DNA of 64,000 nt from Limnobacter alexandrii (lineage in GTDB: Bacteria > Pseudomonadota > Gammaproteobacteria > Burkholderiales > Burkholderiaceae_B). The stretch is from assembly GCF_005871185.1 (NCBI RefSeq), contig NZ_SWKN01000010.1, positions 186,001 to 250,000 of the forward strand, given 5' to 3'. The notes under the pieces are model-generated. The model was not told where the DNA came from. It was given only the letters and a program-made list of their open reading frames with translations, and did no database searches. The first letter of the stretch is position 1. Every line of letters starts with the position of its first letter. Below are positions 1-9,000 of the stretch, in pieces. The translations under genes and the position numbers were made by a program.

Positions 1-313
1 TGCGAGAAATGTCGGCTGTGGATTGGGCACTCAATGGCCCTATTGGCGACACCAAACCCGCGTTGTTAATTAAAAGCAATTGTGTTGCGTTTGCAATGAA
101 TTCATCCAGCTGTGCGCTGGCTTCAAGCTGCTCCAGTGCCATGGATTGACCCAAATCAAGGCTTATTTGCTGCAGCTTGTCGTTGTATTGGTGCTGAAGT
201 TCAACATGGTGTGATCGGGAAATGCCCAGCACCGCATGTCCTTGTGACAACAATGCGCGGGCAATGCCCAAACCAAGCCCCTTGCTGTGCCCAGTCAAAA
301 TTGCTTTGATCAT
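1..313 (-). CDS. Short-chain dehydrogenase/reductase (SDR), C-terminus outside the window
   Basis: The first 104 residues of an NAD(P)-dependent oxidoreductase are present; the gene continues past base 1. The N-terminus has the Rossmann nucleotide-binding pattern TGHSKGLGLGIARAL (TGxxxGxG) and later LLINNAGLVSPIGP, the NNAG motif of classical SDRs. Translation from the ATG at 313-311 overlaps the stop of the SemiSWEET gene by four bases (ATGA), so it is probably translationally coupled as the last visible gene of a four-gene operon. The substrate cannot be told from this fragment, because the catalytic YxxxK lies outside the window. Confidence 0.9.
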   Translation of the reverse strand, partial: MIKAILTGHSKGLGLGIARALLSQGHAVLGISRSHHVELQHQYNDKLQQISLDLGQSMALEQLEASAQLDEFIANATQLLLINNAGLVSPIGPLSAQSTADISR

Positions 314-576
314 GGTTTTTCTTGATTCAGTTTCAGATAAAGAATGGAGCTGGCCAGCAGCAAAGTAACCGCATTGGCCACCACCACAGGCCATTGCTGT
401 ACCAACAAACCGTAAACAAGCCAAAGAAGCACACCCAAACAAAAACACGCGTACATGCCCAAAGAAATACTTCGAGTGTCGCGTGTTTTCCAGCAATAAA
501 CCACCTGCGGAATGAATGAGAAGGTGGTGAGTGCTGCGGCCACAAAGCCCAGGGTTTGGGCCCAGTCCAGCTGCAT
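310..576 (-). CDS. SemiSWEET-type (MtN3/PQ-loop) small membrane transporter
   Basis: This is an 88-residue protein with three hydrophobic segments and the PQ signature FSFIPQV near residue 20, followed by a charged turn (KTRDTRS). Length and layout match bacterial SemiSWEETs, which dimerise into sugar transporters; the substrate here is unknown. The ATG at 576-574 shares a base with the upstream stop (TGATG); a TTG one codon earlier is the alternative start. It overlaps the SDR gene by four bases downstream. Some family members have only been annotated as PQ-loop proteins, so sugar transport is family knowledge, not something seen here. Confidence 0.88.
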   Translation of the reverse strand: MQLDWAQTLGFVAAALTTFSFIPQVVYCWKTRDTRSISLGMYACFCLGVLLWLVYGLLVQQWPVVVANAVTLLLASSILYLKLNQEKP

Positions 577-1529
577 CAATCGGCCTGTATTTTCTGGGCT
601 GTTTCTTTGTAGGCAGCAATGCGCCCACCGCCGATGGCAATCGCTTTGTTGATTGCTGCACGGGCTTCATTCTTGCGGTCCAGCTTGATCAATGTTTCAG
701 CCAGGTTGTTCCAGGCGTCTGCCATGTCGGGGTACACGCCCACTGCTTTGCGGTAGTGTTGCTCGGCTTCAACATAATTGTTGGCGCCGTATGCCAGGTT
801 GCCCAAGCCGAAGTGAAACCAGGGCTCGGTGGGCCAGGTTTTTGCCCCTTGCTGGTAGGCTTGCCCGGCTTTTTCCGCGCTGGATCGTTCCAGTGCCACT
901 GCAGAATTCAAATAACCTTGTGCATTCACGTAGGCCGGTGGCTCAACAGTGGTTTTGATCACTGTAAAGCCCCAGTTCTGGGAGCGCTCCCAAAGTTTCA
1001 GGAAGGTGGCCACCGGGATCAATTCCCTTTCCTTGGGACCAGAGCGCAAAATCATGCTGTTGCTGCCTGGTTCGTAACCCACCACCACGGCGTAATGCCA
1101 CTGCGGGGCAACCGGCAATGAAAGGTTCAACAAAACCACCACGGGCGCGCCAGCATTCAGTGCATCGAACAGGGCGGGCAGTTTGGGTTCTATTTGGTAA
1201 CTGAGGTAGCCAAGCCTGCGCGGGGCGGCCAGCATTTCAAGTTGCAAGCTGCCTTGGCGACCTGGCAGGTACACCAGTTCAGCCAGTTTGTTGGGCTCAG
1301 TATTTTCACCGGCATGGTTCAGCACCATGGCCAGCGTGGACGGGCCGCAATAAAACTCTTCCTGTGCGAAAAACGGCACATTCTTGAGTTCAACAGGGGC
1401 TTGGGTCTGGACTGTGTTTTGAAGGTCTTGCGGGACTGTCGGCAATATTGAACAAGAGGCCAACAGCGCTGCAAGTACTGCTGAGCCCGCCAAGCGGGCC
1501 CAGGCGGTACTAGGAAAACGTGATTTCAT
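576..1529 (-). CDS. PA2778-family lipoprotein: C39-like cysteine peptidase with TPR repeats
   Basis: A 317-residue secreted lipoprotein. The signal sequence ends in the lipobox LASC with lipidated Cys26. A C39-like papain-fold domain (about 47-190) carries the candidate catalytic Cys61 in FYCGPSTLAMVL and His145 in WHYAVVVGY. The C-terminal part (about 215-310) holds TPR-like helices (WFHFGLGNLAYGANNY, ADAWNNLAETLIKL). It sits directly after the PA2779-like gene with an ATGA overlap, the arrangement of PA2779-PA2778 in Pseudomonas, which suggests the two membrane-associated proteins act together. Substrates are not known; C39 enzymes usually cut after a double glycine, but this branch is not tied to an exporter here. 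Confidence 0.88.
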   Translation of the reverse strand: MKSRFPSTAWARLAGSAVLAALLASCSILPTVPQDLQNTVQTQAPVELKNVPFFAQEEFYCGPSTLAMVLNHAGENTEPNKLAELVYLPGRQGSLQLEMLAAPRRLGYLSYQIEPKLPALFDALNAGAPVVVLLNLSLPVAPQWHYAVVVGYEPGSNSMILRSGPKERELIPVATFLKLWERSQNWGFTVIKTTVEPPAYVNAQGYLNSAVALERSSAEKAGQAYQQGAKTWPTEPWFHFGLGNLAYGANNYVEAEQHYRKAVGVYPDMADAWNNLAETLIKLDRKNEARAAINKAIAIGGGRIAAYKETAQKIQAD

Positions 1530-1909
1530 CGAACGGAACGGGTGAACGGAAATACCTTGGTCAGGCCAAGAATGTCAGTTACCAACAAAATAATGAAGAC
1601 AGTAAATAGTACACCAACAATACCGGCACCTGCAGGTGCGTTCTCAATGTGGGCTGCCAGCTTCTGTGCTTCTTCTTCTGTCATGGAATCCACACGTGCC
1701 TTGGCCACTTCAGGGCTTACGCCGTGTGCCTGCAGTGCCTTGGAGATGTCTTCACGGTCAAAGAATTGTTTGAGTTCGGAGCGGTCTTGTTGATGCATGG
1801 CCACCGCTTCTTCGGTGCTCACAATTGCTGCGTGGGCCGGTGCCACGATAAAGCTGCTTGAAAAGCTCAACAAAACTGCCATTGCCGTTGCGCGCATAGT
1901 TTTAGTCAT
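1526..1909 (-). CDS. PA2779-family small membrane protein
   Basis: 127 residues: a signal peptide (cleavage expected after APAHA, about residue 28), a charged helical stretch rich in Glu/Gln/Lys, and a C-terminal transmembrane helix GIVGVLFTVFIILLVTDILGL. It matches the PA2779-like proteins found beside PA2778-like C39 peptidases. It is the first gene of the coupled run and its stop overlaps the peptidase start by four bases. Function is unknown; partnership with the peptidase is inferred from conserved neighbourhood and coupling. Confidence 0.8.
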   Translation of the reverse strand: MTKTMRATAMAVLLSFSSSFIVAPAHAAIVSTEEAVAMHQQDRSELKQFFDREDISKALQAHGVSPEVAKARVDSMTEEEAQKLAAHIENAPAGAGIVGVLFTVFIILLVTDILGLTKVFPFTRSVR

Positions 1910-2042
1910 TTTATTACTCCATCATTCTTGTGTGTGGGAAAGACCATCATAGGGTTAAACGAGCTTTACTGCTCATTTATTCCGAGTCAACCAAACGAAG
2001 GCCTCCGCGTTTTAGTTGACATCACCGCAAGGAGGATTTGTG

Positions 2043-2606
2043 ATGAAAAACCGATTATTCAGAATTTTTTCGGCCAGTTTTGCTGTTTTGACTGGTCTTG
2101 CCTTGGCTCCCATGCAGGCCCAAGCCGTCAATATCTCGATTGGCGTGGGTGGGGAAGTGCTTCCCGGCGTGTACGGGTCAGTCAATATTGACAATGGGCG
2201 CTACCCCGCGCTGGTGTATGCAGAACCTCTGATTGTGACTCGCCCCTCGCGAATTTTGTCCCCGGTTTACTTGCATGTGCCCCCCGGGCACCTGAAGAAG
2301 TGGGGCCGATACTGTGGTCGCTACGGCGCATGTTCACGCCCTGTGTACTTTGTGAAGTCGCGTGATTACTACGATTTCAGCCCACGCTACATTGAACAGC
2401 GATATGTGTACCGCGACCGTATTACCTACGTAAACCGTGGTGGTTACGACCGTCGCGATTATTACGACCGCAGGGACTATGATCGCCGTGATTACGATCG
2501 CCGCGAGTACCGCCGCGACCATGATCACCGTGGCCATGGAAAACACTGGAAGCATGACAATCGAGGCCACGGACATGGCAAGCATGGTCGGGGTCGAGGT
2601 GACTAA
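2043..2606 (+). CDS. Secreted basic protein with Asp-Arg-Arg-Asp-Tyr repeats and His/Gly-rich tail
   Basis: 188 residues starting at the ATG behind a strong AAGGAGG ribosome site (2029-2035). A signal peptide ends near QAQA (about 30). The middle has a folded-looking segment with two cysteines (RYCGRYGACSRP). From about residue 135 the protein becomes tandem RRDY/DRRDYD repeats, then a His, Gly and Lys-rich tail ending GKHGRGRGD. This looks like a periplasmic or surface low-complexity protein that could bind polyanions or metals. I do not recognise a named family. It is monocistronic and ends at a clear terminator. Confidence 0.8.
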   Translation: MKNRLFRIFSASFAVLTGLALAPMQAQAVNISIGVGGEVLPGVYGSVNIDNGRYPALVYAEPLIVTRPSRILSPVYLHVPPGHLKKWGRYCGRYGACSRPVYFVKSRDYYDFSPRYIEQRYVYRDRITYVNRGGYDRRDYYDRRDYDRRDYDRREYRRDHDHRGHGKHWKHDNRGHGHGKHGRGRGD

Positions 2607-2638
2607 GTTGTAAACAATTCGTTTTAGTTTGAATTCAT

Positions 2639-2672
2639 AAAGCCGGCTGCTTCAGCCGGCTTTTGTTTTTTT
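2639..2672 (+). terminator. Rho-independent terminator after the DRRDY-repeat gene
   Basis: A ten-base stem (AAGCCGGCTG with the complementary CAGCCGGCTT, allowing for the short TTC-containing loop) is followed by a T-rich run ending TTTTTTT. It lies 33 bases after the stop codon at 2606 and reads in the plus direction. Confidence 0.9.
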
Positions 2673-2940
2673 ACCGCCGTGAGTTAATCATTTGTAAGTA
2701 AAAATCTGACATGATGTCGGTGCTTTTGTCGTTGATCAATTGTTTGTTTGATTTTTGATTTGATATCGCGATAACGTTTATCTAATTGAAATATAAGCGA
2801 AATATTTTTCTTTTACCCAAATAAGAGGGTAAAATTCAGTCTATTCATTCCTATTATTTGCAGTGTTGGATGGCAAAGTGATTAGGTAAAATTTGGTTTA
2901 ACACTTTTTGACTAACCCATTCGACAAAGACAATCCAATC
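2673..2940. promoter_or_regulatory. AT-rich upstream region of the TadE/TadG pair with an 8-bp inverted repeat
   Basis: No gene is seen in this AT-rich stretch. It contains a perfect inverted repeat, TTTTACCC at 2811-2818 and GGGTAAAA at 2827-2834, separated by eight bases, which looks like a protein-binding dyad. No strong ribosome site precedes the ATG at 2941. Confidence 0.5.
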
Positions 2941-3378
2941 ATGAAGATCCGGTCAAAATTACGTCAACGTGGTGCGCTCATGATCGAGCTGGTGCTGACC
3001 CTGCCCATTTTGTTGGCTGTGATTTTCGCGATTGTCGAATATTCAGTGCTGTTGGGCGCCATGTTGATCATGAACAACACCACCAGTGAGGCAGCACGCC
3101 AGGCCACCGTGTACAGAAGTGGTTTTTCGGCGGGTGATTACGAAAACCTTGCGCAGGACGCGCTGGAAGATTTGCTTCCCACCTACGTGGGGTCTTTCCG
3201 TGAAAGTGTTGTGCCCTCGGTAAATTCGTTTGCCTGCGGTGACTCCACTTGTCTTCGGGTACGCCTTGACTACCCCAACTACAGTGGCAACCCTTTGGTG
3301 GGCAATTCCTTTTTTATCCCCTTGCCCGATAATTTGTCGGCCGAGTCCACCACACGTGTGGAGCCCAACGATGGTTAA
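2941..3378 (+). CDS. TadE-family pilus-assembly/pseudopilin-like membrane protein
   Basis: 145 residues from ATG 2941; an in-frame TTG at 2908 would add eleven residues but has no better ribosome site. The N-terminus RQRGALMIELVLTLPILLAV is the TadE signature: a short basic leader, the conserved Glu and a hydrophobic helix that anchors the protein. Two cysteines (FACGDSTC) lie in the periplasmic part. It overlaps the next gene by eight bases. TadE proteins are minor pseudopilins of Flp/Tad systems, but no tad ATPase, secretin or prepilin peptidase is in this window. Confidence 0.85.
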   Translation: MKIRSKLRQRGALMIELVLTLPILLAVIFAIVEYSVLLGAMLIMNNTTSEAARQATVYRSGFSAGDYENLAQDALEDLLPTYVGSFRESVVPSVNSFACGDSTCLRVRLDYPNYSGNPLVGNSFFIPLPDNLSAESTTRVEPNDG

Positions 3379-4999
3379 ACCAAGTTCACAGCAATCACAA
3401 CGCGGTGCCTATTCAATCCTGACCGTGTTTGTGCTCATCATGAGCATGGGTGCATTTGGTGTTTTGGCCGTAGGTCACATGGCCTGGGAGAAAACCCGCC
3501 TGCAGGGCGTGGCTGATCTGATTGCTTTAACCGCAGCACGGCAAATGGCCAATGGCCCTGAGTTTGCTGAGGCGCAGGCCATTGCCCTGGCCAACGGCGT
3601 CAGCCAGGATGATGATTTGACCATTGAGTGCATTATCGACAATGCACCCACCAACGATTGCGACAACTCCATTACCAGTCGGGTCACCATTGTTCGCCCG
3701 GTCAATGGTTTGCTGGTGTTTTTGCCCAATCGAGAAGTGTCGGTGCTGGCCGAAGCCACCGTGGCGCCCACTGTGGTGGGCTCGGTGTCCAGTGGCCTTG
3801 TCAGCGTGGACACCAATCAATCTGCCCTCTTGAATGGTTTGTTGACTGCTTTGGGCGGCGGCGCAATCAACTTGAATGTGGCCCAATGGGGCAGCTTGTT
3901 GGGCAGCGATATTCGCGTTGATTTGTTGGCACTTTCCACTGAACTGGGCGTGGCCAATGTGAATGATTTGTTGTCCTTGAACCTGTCGGCATTGGGTTTA
4001 CTACAAGATGCTTTGCTGGTGGGTGATGCCGATGCAGCCGACAAAATGGAAGTTGAAGGCATATTGAGTGCCTTGAGTGGGCCGTTGAACAATGTCAATG
4101 TGACCTTGGGCGATTTGTTGGCCCTCGATTTATCGGGTCGAACCAACACCACTCTGGATGTAAACCTTGGGCAACTGGCGCAAGTAACCTTGTTGAATGC
4201 AGTTGAGGGTGTGGGCTACGTACTGCCTATTTCATCCGGTTTGCTGAACCTGGACGTGGGCGTGAACATTCTTGAAGCACCCCAAGTGTTTGTTGGCCGA
4301 AAAATGCCCTATAAAAATCCGATTGCCACTGCCCGAACAGCCCAGGTGGCCCTTGACGTTCGGGTTCGTCAGCCTTTGAACCTGAACCTTGCACTGGTGA
4401 ACTTGAGTGCACTTGACCTTGGGCTTCAACTGCGCGTGGCCGGTGGCTTGGCTGAAGTGAATGAACTGACCTGCCGGTATCCACGCACCACAAACAACAT
4501 GGTGATGACGGTGGTGCCCGCAGTGGCCGAGGTGTGTATCTCAGACAGTGCGGGTAACCTGAACACCACGGTGGGTTCACTGGAGTGCGGTGCACCCGCT
4601 GACATCCTGAATGTGAATTTCCTGGGCTTGGTCAATGCCGGCGTCACACTGGCCGCCGAGACCAGTTTGCGTTCCGATCCTGTTCAGCACAGCTTTGACG
4701 GGGTTGCACCTTTCAGTGAAACCGTCGAGTTAAGTGTGGGTGAAAGCCTGGGCAATTTGTTGCAAAACACTGAACTGGACCTAGGTATTGAGCTGCCACT
4801 CGTAGGGCCGCTGATCAATGGAGTGGTGAATGGCTTGGTGAATTTGTTGCTCAATGCGCTTGAACCAGTCTTGAGTCCTATCCTGGGGCTGGTTGGCAAT
4901 ATTCTCGATGGCTTGTTGCAGGTGCTGGGCGTGGATTTGAATACAGTCACGGTGAACGTGGATTCCATGGACTGCCAAAGCGTTGTGCTGACCCGATAA
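3371..4999 (+). CDS. TadG-like membrane-anchored protein with long Leu/Asn/Val-rich domain
   Basis: 542 residues from the ATG at 3371, inside the end of the TadE gene. The N-terminus QRGAYSILTVFVLIMSMGAF is a TadG-type anchor, followed by WEKTRLQGVADLIALTAARQ, typical of TadG/DUF2134 proteins. The remaining 400 residues are extracytoplasmic, dominated by Leu, Asn, Val and Gly in short repeated patterns (for example SLNLSALGLLQDALL), with about five cysteines. It ends only four bases before the convergent EamA gene. It probably anchors or caps a surface appendage; whether it works with tad genes elsewhere cannot be told. Confidence 0.8.
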   Translation: MVKPSSQQSQRGAYSILTVFVLIMSMGAFGVLAVGHMAWEKTRLQGVADLIALTAARQMANGPEFAEAQAIALANGVSQDDDLTIECIIDNAPTNDCDNSITSRVTIVRPVNGLLVFLPNREVSVLAEATVAPTVVGSVSSGLVSVDTNQSALLNGLLTALGGGAINLNVAQWGSLLGSDIRVDLLALSTELGVANVNDLLSLNLSALGLLQDALLVGDADAADKMEVEGILSALSGPLNNVNVTLGDLLALDLSGRTNTTLDVNLGQLAQVTLLNAVEGVGYVLPISSGLLNLDVGVNILEAPQVFVGRKMPYKNPIATARTAQVALDVRVRQPLNLNLALVNLSALDLGLQLRVAGGLAEVNELTCRYPRTTNNMVMTVVPAVAEVCISDSAGNLNTTVGSLECGAPADILNVNFLGLVNAGVTLAAETSLRSDPVQHSFDGVAPFSETVELSVGESLGNLLQNTELDLGIELPLVGPLINGVVNGLVNLLLNALEPVLSPILGLVGNILDGLLQVLGVDLNTVTVNVDSMDCQSVVLTR

Positions 5000-5003
5000 G
5001 CCC

Positions 5004-5894
5004 TTAATCGGGTGCAACCGTTTGCGCTTTCTGCAGTCCGTATACCGCTGCAAGTGCAGTGCCGGCCAACACCACCAAACCGCCAATCAAGGTGTGCCAA
5101 CCCACGGTTTCACCCAGAAACAAATTACCCCACAGCACACCAAACACCGGCGTCAGGAAGGTCACAGTGAGTGCTGAGGTGGGGCCAATGTCCATCACCA
5201 GCCTGAAATACAGCAAGTAGGCCACGCCACTGCACAACACGCCAACGCCCAGAATGGCCAGCCAACTGCTGACCGCCGGCATTTGCTCTGGCAGGTTGAA
5301 AGGTACAAATGGCAACAAAATGAATGAACCCAACAGCAGGCAACCAAAGGCATTGGTTAGCGGGTCAATGTCGCTACCCAAATACTTGGCCATATTCGTG
5401 GCAATGCCGTAACAGGCCGCAGCAGCCAGTGCAGCAGCCACACCCAACCCTGTGCCTTCGGTATTTAGTGTGGCGGCATCAAAACCTACAATAATGGCCA
5501 CACCCAACAAGCCCAACACCAGTCCAAGCAAAGCCATCGGCGATGGTACGGCACGCGTCCACACCAGGGCCACCAGGGCAGCCCAAATCGGGGCGGTGGC
5601 GTTGATGATGACAAGTACCGAGGCTGTCACAGTAAAGGATGCATATGCGACCAGTGTAAAGGGCAGGGCCGAGGCGAATACCGCAATCGCCGCAATCAAT
5701 TTCCAGCGTTTGGCCACCTGCGTTTCTTTCCGGGTGATTGCAAACAACAGGCCCAAAAACAAAGCGCCAAACATCACACGAAGGGCAGCCATGAACGTTG
5801 CTGCCATGTCGGCCGCTGCAATTTTGTAGAAAACAAACGACGAGCCCCAGATCATGGACAGCAACAACAATCGCAGCGCACTGGCTTGACTCAT
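5004..5894 (-). CDS. EamA/DMT-family transporter
   Basis: 296 residues with about ten hydrophobic segments forming two EamA repeats (starting LLLLSMIWGSSFVFYKIAA and GLGVAAALAAAACYGIATN). The SxxWGSSF entry motif and the repeated five-helix layout are typical of drug/metabolite exporters of the RhaT/EamA type. The start ATG (5894-5892) is the only one with a full first helix. It is divergent from the RND gene, sharing a 153-base promoter region. The substrate is unknown. Confidence 0.9.
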   Translation of the reverse strand: MSQASALRLLLLSMIWGSSFVFYKIAAADMAATFMAALRVMFGALFLGLLFAITRKETQVAKRWKLIAAIAVFASALPFTLVAYASFTVTASVLVIINATAPIWAALVALVWTRAVPSPMALLGLVLGLLGVAIIVGFDAATLNTEGTGLGVAAALAAAACYGIATNMAKYLGSDIDPLTNAFGCLLLGSFILLPFVPFNLPEQMPAVSSWLAILGVGVLCSGVAYLLYFRLVMDIGPTSALTVTFLTPVFGVLWGNLFLGETVGWHTLIGGLVVLAGTALAAVYGLQKAQTVAPD

Positions 5895-5942
5895 GGTTTT
5901 CAGCAGGTAGTGAGTGAATGCGCAAGTATGCTTAAATTAGCG

Positions 5943-5973
5943 ATCCCTTTGCGGGGATTCGAGAATTATTCTC
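5943..5973. promoter_or_regulatory. Two adjacent dyads in the EamA/RND divergent promoter
   Basis: ATCCC (5943-5947) pairs with GGGAT (5954-5958), and immediately after it lies the perfect 13-base palindrome GAGAATTATTCTC (5961-5973). The second dyad looks like an operator. It matches the Fur consensus at only about 11 of 19 positions, so a Fur call is not supported. Confidence 0.4.
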
Positions 5974-6047
5974 AAAAATTTTGAACATTTTCGGGCAACG
6001 GCGCTCAAAGTGGGCTGTGCAAAGAAGCAGCAGTTAAAGGACTAACA

Positions 6048-9000
6048 ATGTGGTTGGTGAAGTACGCATTGCGAAGGCCCTACTCGATGGGCGCGCTGGC
6101 AATCCTCGTGTTCATTTTGGGTTTGTCATCCCTGCGGCAATTGCCCGTCGATATTCTTCCTGAAGTAAAAACCCCGGTTGTGAATGTGGTGTGGACCTAT
6201 CAGGGTTTGAATGCCCGCGAAATGGCCACGAAAATTACCTCCTTCTCTGAATTGGCCTTGCTCAACAACGTGGACAATGTGAAGGAGATTTCCTCTGAAA
6301 CATTCAACGGCGTGGGTCTGGTTCGGGTGGTGTTTCAGAACAATGTAGAAATTGATGTGGCCTTATCTCAAGTGGGGGCCATTTCCCAAACCATCTTGCG
6401 CCGCATGCCTGCTGGCACCAGCCCGCCCATCGTGGTTCGAAATTCGCTTTCCAGCCGCCCAATTCTCAGCATGGTCGTGTCTTCCGATACGCTCAGTCAA
6501 AGCCAACTGGCCGACTACGCCCGCATTCAACTGCGCGGCCAGGTGCAAAGCATTGGTGGCATGCGGCTCACCTTGCCTTATGGCGGCGCGACCCGCCAAA
6601 TCATGATTGATTTGAAGCCCGATGCCTTGCCCGCCTTTGGACTTTCCGCAGCCGATGTGGCGCAGGCGGTGAACCAGCAAAACCTCACCTTGCCCTCAGG
6701 CAATGTGCGCGAGGGCGTGCGTGACATGCAAATTTCCGTGGATGCCAGTCCGGAAAGTGCGGAAGTGTTCGCCAACCTGCCCATCAGTGCCAGAGACGGT
6801 CGAATCATCAAATTGCGTGATGTGGCTGATGTGCGCGATGGGGGCGCCATTCAAACCAACCTGACCCGTGTGGATGGCAGCAGTGCGGTGTTGGTGTCGA
6901 TGATCAAAATTGGCGATGCATCCACCACCGACATCATCAAGAAAGTGAAAGAACGTTTGCCGGAAATCCAGGCGGCGGCCCCGGCTGGCGCGAAAATTAC
7001 ACCGATTTTTGACCAGTCTGTGTTTGTACAAAGTGCAGTTGACATCATCGCCAAGGAAATTTTGATTGTTGGTTTTTTGGTCGGCTTGGTGGTGTTTGTC
7101 TTCTTGGGGTCGATCAAGTCCAGCCTGATTGTGTTGGTGTCCATTCCGCTTTCGCTGTTGGTGGCGGTAATCGCAGTCAAACTGACCGGTCACACGCTAA
7201 ACCTCATGAGCCTTGCTGGCCTTGCCCTGGCTGTGGGTATTCTGGTGGACAACGCCATGGTTGAAATTGAAAACATCAACCGCAACATTGGTCTGGGTTT
7301 AAGCGCGCCGCAAGCCGCGCTGGCGGGGGCAAAGCAGGTGGCGTTCCCTGAATTCGTGTCCACCCTGTCTACCTGCATTGTGTTCACACCCATCTTCCTG
7401 CTCGAGGGCATTGCAGGCTATGTGTTTCAGCCATTGGCAATCACTGTAATTGCCGCGCTGGCCGCGTCGTATTTCTTTTCAAGAACCGTGGTACCCACCT
7501 TGGCTGCTCTGAACTTGGGCAAGAACGACAAACATTACAAAGGCTTTCACAAACTTGAAGCGTCCATTGACCGCCTGGGCGATGGCATTGCCAACCGCTT
7601 GCCAGGCTTGCGTGCGAAGTGGCCCGTGGTGGCCTTGGTGGTGGTTTTGATTGTGGCCAGTGCGGGAACCCTTTTGGCGATTAGCCCGCAGCAATATTTT
7701 CCGCGCACCGATGCAGGTTTGTTGAAACTTTACGTGCGTGGGCCAGCCGGCACACGCGTTGAAGAAACTGCCAACAACTTTGCACAGGTGCAAACCACCA
7801 TTCGTGAATTAATACCGTCGGATGAGGTCAAGCAAATTGTGGAGCTGATTGGCCAACCTGACCCGGTGAACATGTCGTGGGTGGACACCATGACGATTGG
7901 TGGATTCGACGGCGAAATGCTGATTGAGTTGAACCCGAAAAAAGCCAGTACGTTTGAGTATCAAAGCTTGTTGCGCAGCGAGCTTAATCAACGTTATCCC
8001 GATTTCAAATTTTTGTTTTTGCCAGCCGACATTACCAATCAAACCTTGTCTGGACTTACGCCAACTTCGGCTGAAATTCGGGTCATAGGTCGTGATGTGC
8101 CCGGAAATATGGGCATTGCGCAAGACCTGCTCAAAAAATTGAATGGCTCGGAAGAGATCAGCGATTTGATGCTGCGGCAGGTGGGCAATTTGCCAGAATA
8201 CGTGGTGTCAATAGATCGCGACAGGGCGCTGGCTTTGGGTATTACCTCTGCTGATGCACTGCAAACCCTGTTGGGTGTTTTGGGCACAGGTGGCACTGTG
8301 GCACCCAGTTATTGGTCCGATCCCCGAGCCGGTATTTCCTATGTGGTGCAGGTGCAGGCTCCTTTGCAAACCATCAACTCAGCAGAGGATTTACTTCGTT
8401 TGCCGATTACAACGCCGAGTGGAGAAAGTATCCAGTTGGGTGCGATTGCCAGCATTACACCACGCACAGTGCCGGCCACGGTGGTGCGTTCAACCTTGCA
8501 ACCTGTGGTGAGTGTGTTGGCCAATGCCCCCGGGGACAATTTAAAGGTACTGGCTTCCCAGTCTCAGGAGGCCGTGGCCGAGTTGCAGTCGCGCTTGAAG
8601 CCCGGCAATAAAATCGAAATTAACGGACAAGCCACCGCAATGACCGAAGCCTTCCGCGAATTGGCTGTTGGCTTGCTGGGTGCACTGGCCCTGATTGTGT
8701 TGGTGATGGTGTTCAATTTTCAATCTTGGGTGTTGCCCTTTGTGGCCTTGAGCAGTTTGCCTGTGGCTTTGTCGGGTGCTGTGGCTGCACTGTATGTAAC
8801 CGGAACACCCATCAGTGTGCCTGCACTCATGGGTTTGATCATGACCATGGGAATTACCACCGCCAACAGTGTGCTGCTGACCTCTTTTGCGCGCGATGCC
8901 TGGGCGCAGGGCATGGGCGCTTGGGAGGCAGCCTTGCAAACCGTGCGTCAGCGAATTCGGCCAATTTTGATGACCGCACTGACCATGATTGTGGGCTTGA

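Noticed and set aside
531-1121. A 196-codon plus-strand open frame opposite the PA2778-like gene
   Set aside because: It lies antisense to a gene with clear lipobox, catalytic and TPR motifs; its product is Cys/His-rich nonsense with no ribosome site.
2400-2580. CRISPR or tandem DNA repeat in the DRRDY region
   Set aside because: The repetition follows codons of the repeat peptide with variable bases; there are no spacers.
2908-2940. TTG start for the TadE gene
   Set aside because: The extra residues precede the usual short basic leader without adding a family feature.
5961-5973. GAGAATTATTCTC as a sixth Fur box
   Set aside because: Only about 11 of 19 positions agree with the consensus in the best register, and the adjacent genes are not iron related.
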